From positions 62,001 through 126,000 of the forward strand of contig JAGHQL010000022.1 of NCBI GenBank assembly GCA_020080175.1: 64,000 nt of DNA, given 5' to 3'. Below, piece after piece: positions 1-12,405 of this stretch. Position 1 is the stretch's first letter. The number at the start of each line of letters is the position of its first letter. The stretch comes from Glutinoglossum americanum. Lineage: Eukaryota; Ascomycota; Geoglossomycetes; Geoglossales; Geoglossaceae. Below the pieces are notes generated by a model. That model made no database searches. It worked only from the letters and a program-made list of their open reading frames with translations, and was not told the origin of the DNA. The position numbers and the translations under genes were made by a program.

Positions 1-1786
1 TGGGGCCTCCACCAGCGTTACGATGCTTATTGTTGGCCGCGCTATCCAAGGCATGGGCGGAGGAGGGTGTATTATTTTAGTTAACATATGCATCTCGGAT
101 ATGTTTTCTATGAGGTAAGACTACCTCCTTAAATATTGTAGTAGACAATTGCTGGTTTACTGGACTAGGAATCGGGCTACTTATTTTGGTACGTATGGAA
201 AATTGCTTTACTTCGGGGGACCCTCGTTGCTAACGCCTCGTAGGCTTCGTCGGAATGGTGTGGGCGATAGCTAGTTCGGTTGGCCCAGTTTTAGGGGGAG
301 TATTCACACAGAAGGTGCGTTTCACCCGGCCTGTATCATGCACCATTGCTAACCGCTTCTTAGGCCTCCTGGCGCTGGTGCTTTTATATCAATCGTCAGA
401 ATTACCTTGCTACCTTGGCTGGAATTTATGCTCACCCACTCAACAGTACCAGCAAGCGGACTCGCAATGGTTATGATCGCCTTCTTTCTGCACCTACATA
501 CCCCTAGGACGCCGCTCGTTGACGGCCTGAAAGCTATTGACTGGCTTGGTGTGTTTGCCTACCTTCGTGGTTACGGTCATGTGTGCTAAAATACTCGTCA
601 TTCAAGGTAGCGTTACCGTCATTGGGGGAGTTGTCATGTTTCTGGTTGGCCTTCAGCTTGGCGGTGTAGTATTCCCGTGGAACTCTGTGACAGTCGTTTG
701 CTTGGTTGTATTTGGGCTTGTAACCCTTGCGGTATTCCTCGTTGTCGAATGGAAGATCCCAGAATACCCGGTCATGCCCCTACGGATCTTTAGGCACCGG
801 TCCAACATCGCTGCACTGGTGGTCTGCTTCTGCCATGGAATGGTAAGCCCATTCCAAAACCACCGCTTCTCCTAGATCTATCCTGACTCTCTCGAACCCA
901 GGCCTTCATAGCAGGCGCCTACTACTTACCACTTTACTTCCAAGCTGTGCTTGGAGAGGGTCCCCTCATTTCCGGTATCCTCCTTCTGCCTTATGCCCTC
1001 ACCCTTTCCATCGGCTCTGGTGTCGTTGGCATCTTCATCCGCAAGACAGGCCGCTACCTCGAAGCTATCTGGTTCGGCATGGTTGTCATGACCCTTGGAA
1101 TGGGCCTCTTGATTGACCTCCCTCTTGTCCCGAGCTGGCCACGTATCATTCTCTACCAGGTGGTCGCCGGTATCGGCGCTGGACCGAACTTTCAGGCTCC
1201 TCTTATCGCGTTGCAGTCAATGATCTCCCCAAGAGATATCGCCACAGCCACGTCGACGTTTGGCTTCACGAGAAACATTGGGACCAGCATCGCCGTCGTC
1301 ATAGGCGGTGTGGTCTTCCAGAACGGCATGCAAGATCAAGTCGCAGGGCTGAGGGCTAGCCTGGGTGATAGGACGGCGGCATTACTGTCTGGAGGTACAG
1401 CGGGAGCGAATGTGAGGATCGTGAATTCGTTGCCACATGCAAAGAAAGCTATTGCGAGGGAGGCATTCCGATTAGCGTTGAGGAAGATGTGGATTCTATT
1501 CGTGGGTGTAAGTGCATTTGGGATGGTTGCAAGTTTATTTGTTGGTGAGTTTCATACTGGCCGAACTTCCACGACCTGGAAGATTGTTCCGGTCACCCTG
1601 AGTCACGACTATAAGAGAGCTTTACTAACGGATTTTCCGATGTCAGGGAAGCAAACATTGAGTAAAGAGAACCTACAGGTGAAGACAGGGCTGCCACAGC
1701 GTGATGAATACAACAAGGACGGAGACCAAGGCATAGTGCCAGCAGTAGTCGGTGATTCTAGGGGTGATGTCATAGATAAAGTTTAG
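1..1786 (+). CDS. MFS multidrug exporter, DHA2 (14-TM) type, 5' end outside window
   Basis: Proton-coupled drug or metabolite exporter of the plasma membrane, by family. The first exon enters already in frame with GRAIQGMGGGG, a motif typical of DHA2 transporters. Spliced exons continue with RNRATYFGFVGMVWAIAS, then GPVLGGVFTQK (the antiporter motif C region), SWRWCFYIN, and a run of hydrophobic segments ending at VGVSAFGMVASLFVG. The tail from about 1647 is hydrophilic. I infer introns at 115-168 and 189-243, leaving a 20-nt exon at 169-188, and further introns near 315-370, 397-450, 546-600, 843-901 and 1543-1646. The substrate cannot be told. The neighbours give no sign of a biosynthetic cluster. 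The 5' end, with the first transmembrane helices, is missing because the window starts there. Confidence 0.9.
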
Positions 1787-2194
1787 AGATCCTAGTGATT
1801 TTCATGATTGGTTTTGACGGGCACCTTTAGGGCTTGTAATTGTTAAGGAAATAGCAACTGTATTCTCATTTCTTGGTTCAAGCTCTTGTATGCAGGCAAT
1901 TAAGATGCCCGTTGCTTAGAGAAGCGAGATCTATAATATCCAGTCAGGACTAATAAAAAAAAAAATACTAACCTTCCCCTTTGGGCTGATACTGCCGAAC
2001 CAGCGACCTTGATGACTAAAAACCCCACCTGCCCTTCCACCCGACTCCACTTGTGCACGAGTCATGCTCAGCGTTGCCGTAGGATTTCTGTGAGAGACCT
2101 GATTAGGGACTATTCAGTGGACAGAGGGAGTGGGAAGCTCTTGCTTACCGGTCAAAAATTCCTCGCTGGAAGATCAAGAACGAGATATTGTTAG
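1787..2194. other. convergent 3' intergenic region
   Basis: About 400 bp between the convergent MFS and peflin genes. It contains an A-rich run near 1956-1966 and no coding signal that I can support. It probably holds both 3' UTRs. Confidence 0.5.
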
Positions 2195-3845
2195 TCATAG
2201 GTTTTGCATCCTTGCTGGAAAACAATGCCGGGGGAAAGAGTCGTACAAGCTCAAGGTAATATATCTGCGTTACACGTATGTCAGCTAAACAACAACACAG
2301 GAAGAGGGTGAGGGAGAAACGCACCCATCCCTATCACTGTCGTATTTCTTGAACACCTCGGTCATACGCTTCAAGCTAATACAACTCTGCACAAACAAAT
2401 CGAAGGAGATGGCATTTTCAGCTGTCAAAGAAAATTGGCGTAACACGAGTCAGCAGGAATTGGTTCTGTTTAGAGTGGGGACAGCTGATAGCTGCGGCTG
2501 CTCGCGGTGTATTAGTAGTTATGACGGGGAACTCCCATCTACTTACCCCTCTTGTCGTAGCTCCTGAACATCATATTTACGAACTGTGGCGAGAGGCGGT
2601 AGCCGAACGCTATTGTTAAGGGGGAATTTCATTAGTGGGAGAGATCGCAAAAGTAGTGACCGGGGGGGGGCTAGAAGGGGAAAATACCAATAAGAGCTTT
2701 CGAGTATTCATCGTAGCTGATGTTGCCGCTAGCATCTTCATCGAAGCGATCAAACAGCGCTCTCCAAGCAGATAGGAAGCCCCAAAGGCCACTGTGACGT
2801 CATCTATATCAGCGTCTCGGTCGGCAACATCCCCGGACGCTGGATGTTTACCAAAATTCATCAAAGCCTATCGTGCCTGAACGGTCTGTGTCGAACATTC
2901 TATAGGGCTGGTCAGCCGCGCCACAAGCACCAGAGGACACGGAAATAAAGCAGACCTGATCATCATGCGGACAGTATGCGGGTCGAACGACGACCAGTCT
3001 CCGTTTACCAGAGCCGCTCGGAGTTCTTTCTCCGTCAACTGGCCGGTGCCTATTTTTATTGTTTTACAGCGGTCAGATGCTGCCTCGCATCAGATTCTCC
3101 GGAAAAGCAGAACCAGTCGGGACATACCTTCTTTATCCACAGCTTTAAACAGTGGGAAGAGGGTTGGATCCGCCCCTTGCGGCGGTGCGGGGGTACGCGG
3201 AGGTCTTGAGTCTGTAGGTGGCCGGTTGTGGGAAAGGCCAGCTGGAGGTGGCCCACTGCCGTAGTTTTGCGGTGGAGGGGACATCATTCCCTGATTGTAT
3301 CGCCGGCTAGGATCGCCAGGCTCCCCGCCGTACCCACCACCACGACCCCCACCCCGGCCTCCACCATATCCACCATCGCCACCACCATATTGCCCACCAG
3401 AGCCACTGCCATAACCGCCTTGCTGCGGTTGGCGGGGTGGGGCAGGCTGTGGTTTTCCATACGACGGAGGACCCTGCTGATAGTTTTGATTTTGGCTGGG
3501 ACGACCACCCCCTTGTTGCCGCGAATCGTAGCCGGAGAGTAATGCCGCAGCCTGGTAAAGCGGTGGTTCAGCAAACTGCAAATATGGTAGCCTCGCAGTC
3601 AAGGCCTATAGATTTTGTTACCTGTTCAGGCTCGGCATGTCTAGGGATACAGGCATTAGTAAAAAGCATAGAAGAACAAAGCTACTGAAACGCCAACATT
3701 GCCCTGAACTCATAGATGAGCACTCAGGACCGGGCTTTGGCGCACCAGGGTGTGACGTAGTGCCCCGCCACAACTGTAACAAGCAAAGGAGAGCCTGAAC
3801 TTACGCTGGCAATGCATCTGGATTATATGAGTTATTGTACGCCAT
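2195..3845 (-). CDS. PEF1: penta-EF-hand protein, peflin/Pef1 type
   Basis: Calcium-binding adaptor of the peflin/ALG-2 family. The Gly/Pro/Gln-rich N-terminal half (YGGG and GGR repeats, encoded about 3190-3540) is followed by EF-hand segments pieced together across introns. These are FKAVDKEG-GTGQLTEKELR, then VNGDWSSFDPHTVRMMIR, then MFDTDRSGTIGFDEF, then LWGFLSAWRALFDRFDEDAS with GNISYDEYSKAL, then FGYRLSPQFVNMMFRSYDKR and FKKYDSDRDGYITL. This order (W-GFL-W-LF linker, DRFDEDASG loop) matches Pef1. I chose the start at 3845, giving MAYNNSYNPDALPA, because it joins through a GTAAGT donor to HAEPEQ-FAEPPLY. About eight introns are implied and the product is about 320 residues. The last hand looks short and ends in a divergent tail, so the final exon is the least certain. 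Confidence 0.85.
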
Positions 3846-4068
3846 TATGGAACCGGCAGAGGACTGTTGGACGGAGGGCGAGTCTTTATATTCCAACTGT
3901 GGCGGCTGGTGGTCCTTGACAGTGACACAGCTCGTTTGCGGGGTGAGGCTGAGTCTTGTAGGGGTTTCAAGCGTCAGACGACTTGCTATTTACTGTCTCC
4001 CGAGTTGATCGCTTGACCGCCAGACAATCCCCTTACAAGTGGCTGTCACTGGACACTACTCGCTATCA

Positions 4069-4257
4069 ATGGCATACGTATCTAATTGGGGATTTCTGAA
4101 TATCAATTCACTATGGTTGATCGTCAGTTTAGGTATTACATGCATGTACTTTGTACTTGCATACTATATTCATCCAGCTTTCTTTGCGTACTCGCTAAAC
4201 GAGAATCGTTCGAGGAAGAAAAAACTAAGACGTGAAGCAAAATATGCCATAGAATAA
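4069..4257 (+). CDS. possible 62-residue single-pass membrane protein
   Basis: A small ORF lies between the divergent peflin and ChaC genes. From the ATG at 4069 it has one strongly hydrophobic stretch (LWLIVSLGITCMYFVLAYYI) followed by a basic tail (RSRKKKLRREAK). I do not recognise it. Only the composition supports it: a helix of membrane-spanning length with positive charges on one side. It may equally be chance in an AT-rich promoter region. Confidence 0.25.
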   Translation: MAYVSNWGFLNINSLWLIVSLGITCMYFVLAYYIHPAFFAYSLNENRSRKKKLRREAKYAIE

Positions 4258-4457
4258 TTATTAGAATATCCCTGCTCCACCTTGGCCGATGTGTGGCTCA
4301 GAGTATGTTGAGAAACACCCGGAGAATAAACTACTAATAACATGGGATTTTGTCATTAGCCAAGGCTCTTTGCTCAATTTTCGGTACGTGTTGGGACTTT
4401 TACATCGGCAACATCATCCTTCATAGCCTCGCACAAGCTCAGACTATAGACACCCGC

Positions 4458-5568
4458 ATGGCGGAAGATGGGTTCTGGATTTTTGGTTATGGGTATGTAT
4501 GAGCCCATTTCGTTGGCTTGTTATACAGCCATCCCGAGAGATTTCGCTGGGCCCGCTGAATCGCTGCACGTATCAGCCTGGCGACGATGGGAACAAACAT
4601 AGCCAAGCTAACTTTCTTTGCGGTGTAGAAGCTTGATTTGGAAAGCCCCACCTCACTTTGGTATTGGGAATACCCACGCATCGTTCTGAGTCTCTTCCGC
4701 GATTAGATGGACAGCACGATGCTCACCAAACTCGATCGATAGACAGGCGTGTATCGGGTTATATTAAAGGCTATGTCAGGCGTTTCTGGCAGGTACGCCA
4801 AAGCCAGCATGTCCGTGAGCCATTGTAACATAATCAAGACTGATGTCTCCACATTTCACAAGGAACAGGCGAGGTGAGTAAAAAGAGCGGCTACGAAGAT
4901 GGTTGTGAACTCCAATCTTGACTGGAATTGGCGCTCCAAGCGAAGACCACCGTGGCACCCCTGAAGCACCTGGTCGTGTAGTGACACTCATTGAACGCTG
5001 CGCCTGGGAGAAACTTGCAGACCACGTACGTGACTCTCGCCGAAGCTGACCTAGCTCGCGTGCTAACGAATGGCCCCAGTACACCATTGCTGACAGTAAA
5101 GTCTGGGGCATTGCCTATCGTATTGTCGCCTCTAGAGTCACCGAAGTTCAGGAGTACCTTGATATCCGCGAGATCAATGGTTATTCAATTCACTATACCT
5201 CCTTCTACCCTGGGGACCCTTCGTCTTACGGAGGGCCAATCCATGCGATGGTTTATATTGGCACGCCGGATAATCCGCAGTTCATAGGGCCTCAGGATCC
5301 GCAGGAGCTTGCGGAGCACATTTGGTGCAGTAAAGGTCCCAGCGGGGAAAACAAGGAGTACCTCTTTGAGCTAGAAGAGGGTCTCGAAGGACTCTCTCCG
5401 GAGAGCGGTGACAAACATGTGCGAGATTTGGCCGCCAGGGTGAGGGAGATTGAGGATAGAGTAGGCGGTGCAGTACGGCCAGTTAGGAATTATGGTGGGC
5501 AGCTACACGCCACAGAGTTTCGAGGTGTCGGGGAAATAGACGATCAGAACGAGGCAGACAAGGCATAG
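4458..5568 (+). CDS. ChaC-type gamma-glutamylcyclotransferase (glutathione-specific)
   Basis: Cytosolic enzyme expected to cleave glutathione to 5-oxoproline and Cys-Gly. The spliced protein starts MAEDGFWIFGYG, continues SLIWKAPPHF, then DRRVSGYIKGYVRRFWQ, then EDHRGTPEAPGRVVTLIERC. These are the phosphate/substrate-binding loop (FGYGSL) and core motifs of ChaC. YLDIREINGY carries the Glu expected to be catalytic. The last exon (from about 5079) is uninterrupted and ends in an acidic tail. Introns begin at GTATGT (about 4493), GTATTG, GTACGC and GTACGTG. The short exon encoding SLIWKAPPHF sits near 4630-4660. Length is about 270 residues, usual for fungal members. The product is soluble, with no signal peptide. 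Confidence 0.92.
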
Positions 5569-5931
5569 AGCGATCGCAGAATTGAACAATGAATCCGTTT
5601 CGTTAGAGCTTGCAGATCCCCTAAAGGATAGAAAGCTAGAGGCACTTGGGGTGATGTGAGCGAACCTGGCGAAAATAAGAGCAACAGTAAGAAATCCACC
5701 ATGACCGAGCCCATGTGATTAGCTCGCTAAGATAAAAGAACACAGCCAGGATCGAAGAGGAGAGAGATGTCCAGTCGCTCAGCTCATAAGCTAGTTCCTT
5801 CAACTACACGTCCTTCCGCGACAACGTAACCCGTCCGTCAACCATCATCTGAGAACAAAAATTGAGCACCTTGCTTCTTGACAGGTAGGCACGCAATTCT
5901 AGGCATAGCTGGATTGTTTTCCTTGCCCCGG

Positions 5932-6670
5932 CTAATAGCCGCCAGAGTTTCCACGGTAGGATTGGCCACCTCCATATCCCTGGCCGCCACCTTGACCACC
6001 TTGGTTGTAGCCGCCGCCGCCATAGCCGCCGCCGCCGCCGCTATTGTAACCTTATGGAATTCAGCCGACGACCCTAACTCAAAAGGCATAATGATATGGT
6101 TTACCTTGGCCTTGGCCTTGGCCGTAACCGCCGCCGGATCCTGTGTTACGATTATTAGATAAGCATATCAACAACGGTATGACTTCACATGCATACCATA
6201 ACTATCACCGCCACGATTGTAGCCTCTACCGCCGCCGCCGCCGCCGGCGCCGCGGTCAGTTGCTTTGTCGACTCTAATGGTACGCCCATCGAACCTGGAG
6301 ACAAGTCAGTGCATGCGACTGGCTCGCTTTCACGATGGTCAGTAGCTTACTCAACATTATTCATTGCACCAATTGCGGCATCAGCGTCGGCCTCATTGGC
6401 AAACTTGACGAAGCCGAAACCACGGCTTCTACCAGTGTCGCGATCTTTAACCACAACCTTTCACAGTATTAGATACTTTCAATTGCGGCTAGTGTAATTG
6501 ATTAACTTACGGCTTCTTCAACCTGACCAAACTCCTCAAACTTGGTACGAAGCGTGGTGTCATCAGTGTGCCAGGCAAGGCCGCTGGCATATCGATGGAA
6601 ATAAGTCGTCTGCTGCTCAAGGAGACTATAGAGAGGATAACAAGACTCACCCGATGAAAAGTTTAGCCAT
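5932..6670 (-). CDS. glycine-rich RNA-binding protein, single RRM
   Basis: Small RNA-binding protein of the plant GRP7/animal CIRBP kind, probably acting in mRNA processing or stress responses. It starts MAKLFIG, with an intron inside RNP2 (LFIG then GLAWHTDD), and continues [18 protein letters not shown]1 reads RGFGFVKF within [20 protein letters not shown], and [18 protein letters not shown] ends the RRM. The C-terminal third is Gly/Tyr/Gln-rich ([28 protein letters not shown]), spread over two further exons, and ends GNSGGY. About five introns are needed. The GC-rich glycine codons create long antisense ORFs here, which are shadows. Confidence 0.9.
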
Positions 6671-8717
6671 CTTAGAGTGACTTGTCGTCGTGTTTCGAAA
6701 AAACGGTCTGGCAAGATCTCAACCACAATGAATCACACAAGCAGCCGCCGGCGGCAAGGACGGGCAGATCGAAGACGACGGACAGAAATGAAATACATCG
6801 AGGAAACACATGACTGGCAGACGTTGGAGGAGAGGTGGAAGTGGGTTGAATGTCAGCGCAGGAGCAGGAGAACGGACGAACTTCTTGAACTGGTGAGTGT
6901 CGTCGGTTTACGAGGAGTTGCTGATTGAGGGATGATTTAGTAAATCGAACGACTTTAAAGATCGTCGATTCTGACTGAAAGAGAATCTGACGTTTTGTTC
7001 AGAGAGATGTGAACGAAGGTTCAGAAGAGGTTGCGGGTTTGTGCGAAGGATGGCGGGGTGTTAATCGCGTAGAAAGAGGAAGCAAGTGCCCTTACTAAAT
7101 AAGCGACTTAATGCATGGCTTGTTTTTTGGACTTTCCTCTGCGGCAGAGATTTCAAGGTAAGTAAGTTCACGGGGGAAACGAATGATCCTGTACGCAAAC
7201 CCTAATTGACGACAAATGGATGAGTGGCCAGGGTTGGCCGCGCTCGAAAGAAATGGATGCGGCCCGGCTCAATTGAAATTCTTCAGAAATCACAGCCCAG
7301 ACCAGCTTCCAAGACCATGCTCCCAGGACTCTTGTCTCGGGGATAAGGTCCCGAGGACTTGGTTAGTGAGACTGCCTCCAATGTCAATCAAGCCACTGCA
7401 CCTGTCCCAAACCCGCTGCTCTGGATGAAGCCAGTTGTAGGTCAATTGCGACGCACGCCCTGGAGGCTGAGAGCCACCTGAAGTGTGCCAGCTTTTATGC
7501 ACGTTCTGTGAAGGAACGTTGTGCTTTCTAAATCCCGCGTAGTGCAGCGGATGCGATTGGGTCATTATGAGGGCGTAGAGAGATCCCCTAGAGCTAGCTA
7601 TTCCCCGCATACCCTTTCGGAGGGCTTACGGGGGCATGTTCCGTTGTGCGAATTAATTTGTTGCGACAGACCGTACGCTGTTGCAAGTCAATTATCGTGC
7701 AAGGTCAATACTGAGATCTAAGCATGGTATGTAGGAGGGGATAGGGCCAGAACAATATCTGGCAAGGGGACTTAACTGGTGGCAGGATCGACATGCATAC
7801 CAACCACATGGGTCAATCCCGATTGCACCAGATTACAGCTGCTGCTTTATTTCACTTAGATCCTCTCGACTGCTCTATCAAACAAGATCGCCACACTGCC
7901 TGATCGTCCAATGTTATAACTTCGGTTGGCCGCTGGGCATCCCCACGCCTGGTTAACAATTGATCGCTAGAGATGCACCTGATCTGGCAACACCAACGGT
8001 TTTTGGTTGGTCCTATGCGGGCAGCGGTCTACATGGTCATGCTACGTAGTGCTCATGCAGCTTGGTTTCGCGGCGATAATCTAAGCAGCGTGCGGCGATT
8101 GGCAGAGTCACGTGGGAGATAGTCCGTTCGAGGCTTCCTTTCACTTGACACCAGCGATTTATTTGCGACTCACAGGTTGATCTCTTGGAGGCATGCCTCT
8201 GGGCAATCGATCGTTAGTTGGCTGTCAAGTGTGATCCAGGAGTTCCGTCAATTGCTTAGGATAACTGAGTCCTCCAACTATCCTTAACTCCCAACCTGTG
8301 GCAAATTACAACGAAGCAACCATTGGAAGTCCTCTGGGGTGGCATTTTTTGCCCCAACTTACCCCTTGGGTTCGCGGGATGGCGGCTTGCCGTGCGCGAT
8401 GTGATACAATAGCATATAGGAACCGTCAGACCACTTATCAGTCATATAGAAACCTGCTACCCGGCTGATGGGCGCCCAAAACTGATCGATTGAGTCGTGT
8501 TTCCGTCTTGTAGGGTAATTAGTTATTAATTTTGGCTAAGAGATAGAGAGTTGACAATAGGCGGGACTTCCGCTGTGAACCGGCCGCAAAATATCTGGCG
8601 ATCCCAGATGTGACGCCCTCAATTGATGCCGCATTTCCAGGTGTTGTTTTTGTTGTGGGGTCTGCAAATTTGTGTGGGTGAACCAACTGCTCTACAGGGA
8701 AGGAACTCGCCTTCTCC
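6671..8717. other. 2-kb region without a convincing gene
   Basis: The first few hundred bases upstream of 6670 are the likely promoter and 5' UTR of the RRM gene. The rest holds only short ORFs overlapping on both strands (for example 7216-7428 plus against 7290-7610 minus), with no motif, no splice-connected exons and no repeat that I could recognise. The last part probably belongs to the promoter of the gene starting at 8718. Confidence 0.5.
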
Positions 8718-11700
8718 ATGGGGATTATGAATCCCGTTACTTCTTATAGGTTTGACGGATGGGCGTTCGCTACTCGAATAGGAACCACTTTTCATTCAAA
8801 AGTTTCTACTCAATTTATTCGAATGTCGTCCGCTCATCATCAACGTCTTTCAATTCAGGAATGGCTCAGTAACATCGAAAGAACCCCAGATCCAGATCCA
8901 GATCCAGATCCAGTGCCAAGAACTTTGGAACCGGGTCCGACTCGGTATCAGGGAGGCTCCCGCCATGCGAATGGAAACAGAATCCGTGTGGGATTGATGC
9001 ACAGGAAGTGCGATGCATTGCAGACGACGACTCGGAAGCTACCCACCTGGAAGGGTGAGTCTGGATGTCACCGGGATTCTTGTCCAACTTGAATGTGTTA
9101 GATTTGACGAATAGCTGTAGTGCTACCGAATAGAGAGGAACCCGCGACTCCCGACCGCTCCGGCGTACAAGCTGTCTTTCGCGGCAACCGTGCATTCGGT
9201 GAGGGGAAGAAAAAAGCCTCCGGTCTCCCTCAGCTAGACGCGGGCCGAAAAAGGGCACGAGCCAGAGAATCGTCAGACAGTTCACTCCTCGAGATTAGCT
9301 CGGAGAATTATGGGCTACCAAGTTGTGGTACAAAAAAGGCAGGGTTTAGCCCGCGTGGCAAACTAGGGAGATGTGTAGGGGGCGATGAATTAAGCTGCTT
9401 GGATCAAGGCATGTCTCGTTCGGGGGAGCCACAGCGAGCTTTCGAAAGGAGGCCACGACATAGGACTCGGACAGATCTTTACGACTCGAAGCCCCCTAGA
9501 CTTAAGAGGAAAATGGCATCGGGCAGCAAAACAAAACAAACCTTGACCCGACGGATCAGGGAGAAACCAGGTGATGCGCTTCATAAGAGCTTTGCTTCGG
9601 AAACTATCTCGAAAGAGCGTCTCACCGTATGCAATCCTTTCTACAGTGCATCGCTCGGAAAGATCACAGGATGTTCTAATCTGCAGATGCCCTTGGACAC
9701 AGTTAAACCCGTCGAGCCGTGTTGGTCTTTTCAAGAGAGGCCGTGCATCATCGCCAGTAAGGAAGCGCGGATGTAAGCAAGTCACTTTCCCAATCTTTGT
9801 TGCTTTATCTATTCGGCCATGCCATGGTATTGACAGTCGCGCCCTAAAGTGCCTGACCTTGCATTCTCCGAAATGCAGTTTCTGCATGACCAGAAGAATA
9901 GCGCCAATAACAAGCCTCAAGAGGGACTAGACGAGAAAAGAAGGTGCGGGAAAGACAGGGATATCGAGTTGCACGAGAAATTCTCGTCTTATTTTACTGC
10001 CGCCCAGCCCGCTTTCGGGGAGGAGGGCTTGACTTGTTGTTCCCCTTCACCACAGGACGCTCGAAAACATCCTCTGGCATCAGAGGGCCAATGTGACCAG
10101 GAAGCCTACAAGGCTACTGGTGAAGCTTCCATTACTCACCTAGCTAGTGAGCGCGCTCGGCAGTCACCCCTAAGAATTGTATCCGGCCCAAAATGCGTTT
10201 CTGCGCCTCACAAGCAACGCCCAGAACCTGCGACATGGTTGGGCGGAGACGCGATGAGCGAAGTGACAGATAAATTCTCTTGGTCGGTAAGCGCTGGATC
10301 TGCAGTACCACTGGATGTATCTACCAATGGAAACCAGTCCAGAACAATCGGTTCGATATGCCACCCATTTCCTAAGGCTTCCGCCGACGTTGAGAGAGTA
10401 AATCACGGAGGCCTTCCGGGTTTGGCTGCAGACTCCCAAGTCCTAACTCATGAGAGGCGCAGCCATGACGATGGGTTGGTTCCCCATCAACAGAATCATT
10501 CTACATGCGTCAAGCACCACCACGGAACTGGCTACCAGGAAGCGCGCATGAATTTCAAAAATGCTCTCAGCGGGGAAGCATTAACCAAAGAGGTCGAGCA
10601 GCTAACACCTGACATTGAAAACCAGCTTGAGCCAAAATCCCCCGCTTGGTTAGGATCTCGAATAGATCGTGGCGCCAGTAATGAGCAGTACACTCCGGGT
10701 CCGGACAGCCACAGCACCATGAGCAAGTCGAAAGACCAACCCAGCCCACCCTTAGCCACCCTTTTGCGTGATTACGAAATTACTCCACGTATTCTAAGTC
10801 GCAAGAGCGGTGAGGAGGCTTCTTCGGTGGCATCTGCATCATGCAGTGTACATCTAGGACGGACAAAAACGCCGTTAGAGGGGATTGTGGCATCCGCTGG
10901 TGCGCTACCAATAGGTGCTGGTCCCGACATTCAGCAAGTGGGGCTAGTTGCACGCTCGAAATATGAGTCTTCAGATACGGCTCTGAATAAAATCTTATCT
11001 CTCGACCTTACCCCCACGCGGGCGGGTGGTCACCAACTTGACAGGTGTGATTACTACGGCTCGAGAGGGGTAACTGAACCCCGCAGAGACAGAGAAGATA
11101 TCACTAAGCGATTGCGACCACCTTCCCCGTATGTGTCTCGTACGGATGCTACTGTGTGGACCCTCCCATCCAACGGTTGGGAGAGCCGAGAAGAGGAAGA
11201 CTTGAGCGCATTCTATGTTAGTTCTACTGAACTGTATGGTCTGCAAACACGGCCTACAGCCAATAAGAGCATAGCCCAGACAGACACGCAGAGAGGCTTA
11301 GTACTGGCGACTAACTTCGAGGGTCTTAAAAAGATACTTCAGCCGCGGCCTTGCGTCGCGTTGGGTCCAGCTGACGTCGATACTATAGAGCTCGGTCATT
11401 ACCGACAGTGCTGCTATCAAGGCACCAGCTTGAGAAACTTCTATAATCACAGCCTATACGACAGCCCGGATAGCGATATGATTAAAATTCCTTCTGGTGA
11501 AGAAAGCCCCGATGGTAAACGTGCTGATTTAGATTGCCTGGAAGCCTGTGGCTCCATACCCGGAAATCTCAGGCCTCTACAGCCGGGATATCCAAGGATA
11601 GAGGACCCTTTTGTGAAGGATACCTTCCGCGGTGTTCATGAGACTAGCTGGAACCGGGGACAAAGGCTTCATAATAACTATACTACCCAAGAGGAGCGCA

Positions 11701-11774
11701 AGCTACAAATCCGGTCCCACAATATGGACGGCATGCCTACGGCAGCCTTCTGGCGGCCCCATAGACTTTACTGA
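8718..11774 (+). CDS. large, probably disordered protein of unknown function
   Basis: I do not recognise this protein. Three long open exons join in frame: 8718-about 9055, about 9114-9770 (intron starting GTGAGT) and about 9900-11774 (intron starting GTAAGC, acceptor gaatag). The total is close to 950 residues. It is rich in Ser, Arg, Pro, Gly and Lys, has no hydrophobic core or membrane helix, and shows basic patches (KKKASG, GRKRARARE, PPRLKRKMA). A short PDPDPDPDP tract is encoded by a GATCCA repeat at 8887-8912. The N-terminus around 8823 reads MSSAHHQRLSIQEWLSNIE and the C-terminus reads AFWRPHRLY. Both ends look more ordered than the middle and may be binding motifs. The start could be 8718 or 8823. 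It is coding rather than chance because a 641-codon open frame sits in about 50 percent GC DNA. Confidence 0.6.
8887..8912 (+). repeat. GATCCA hexanucleotide repeat, about 4 units
   Basis: Short in-frame microsatellite inside the first exon of the large unknown gene. It encodes alternating Pro-Asp. Because the unit is 6 bp, length changes would keep the frame. Confidence 0.8.
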
Positions 11775-12405
11775 CATTTAGTCCCAATTAATGACTGTTG
11801 GTACTATGCTTTCGCTTTGCATGGGCTTAATTGCTGTTTGTTCCTTCGCCGCCGGTTCCGGGGAATTGGCGACGACGATTTCCTCAGCCCGCACTTTGCT
11901 CCTTGTTCCTATCCCATGTCAATCCTCTCAAGATGGTGGGTATTAAGATCCTCATACCTTTTTTTTCCGTCTTGCAATTGAAGAACATAGGGCCTTCGCT
12001 TGTAGAAGTATGCTTTTCCCAATTGATGGGGTCAAAGTGCAGCCATTTTCTGTATTATTCTATATGCTTTATACCACGCTTCAGACGAAATGGGAAAGAC
12101 CCATTTCCTCCGGAATGACAGACTATCTTTCGCAGAATCCTTTGTCGAGCCCGTCGTCCCCTTAGTGCGGAGCTCCACAGAACTGAATCGGATCCTAACT
12201 TACCAGTAATCTACTGCAAGTGATTACATCAGCGATCCAGTCAGACATAGCAGTGCCTTCCTGAAAAGGTACTATACCCTCATATCAGATCCTTCTCTAT
12301 AACACACAGAGTTGACCCCTAGCATGCTAACCGCCCAGAAGCCTTTTAGTTCCAATAGGCCGCTCCAGCCGAACTCCAACCTTGCAGAAAAGATGATAGT
12401 CCGCA
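11775..12405. other. convergent intergenic region, nothing recognised
   Basis: About 630 bp between two convergent genes. A 95-codon ORF at 11831-12118 has no motif and probably arises by chance. It is likely to be 3' UTR sequence. Confidence 0.5.

Noticed and set aside
7216-7721. Overlapping ORFs on both strands in the 2-kb gap
   Set aside because: Neither strand shows motifs, splice-linked neighbours or a composition different from the surrounding non-coding DNA.
9390-9920. 176-codon minus-strand ORF
   Set aside because: It lies antisense to the large unknown gene, whose frame is longer and joins across plausible introns on both sides.
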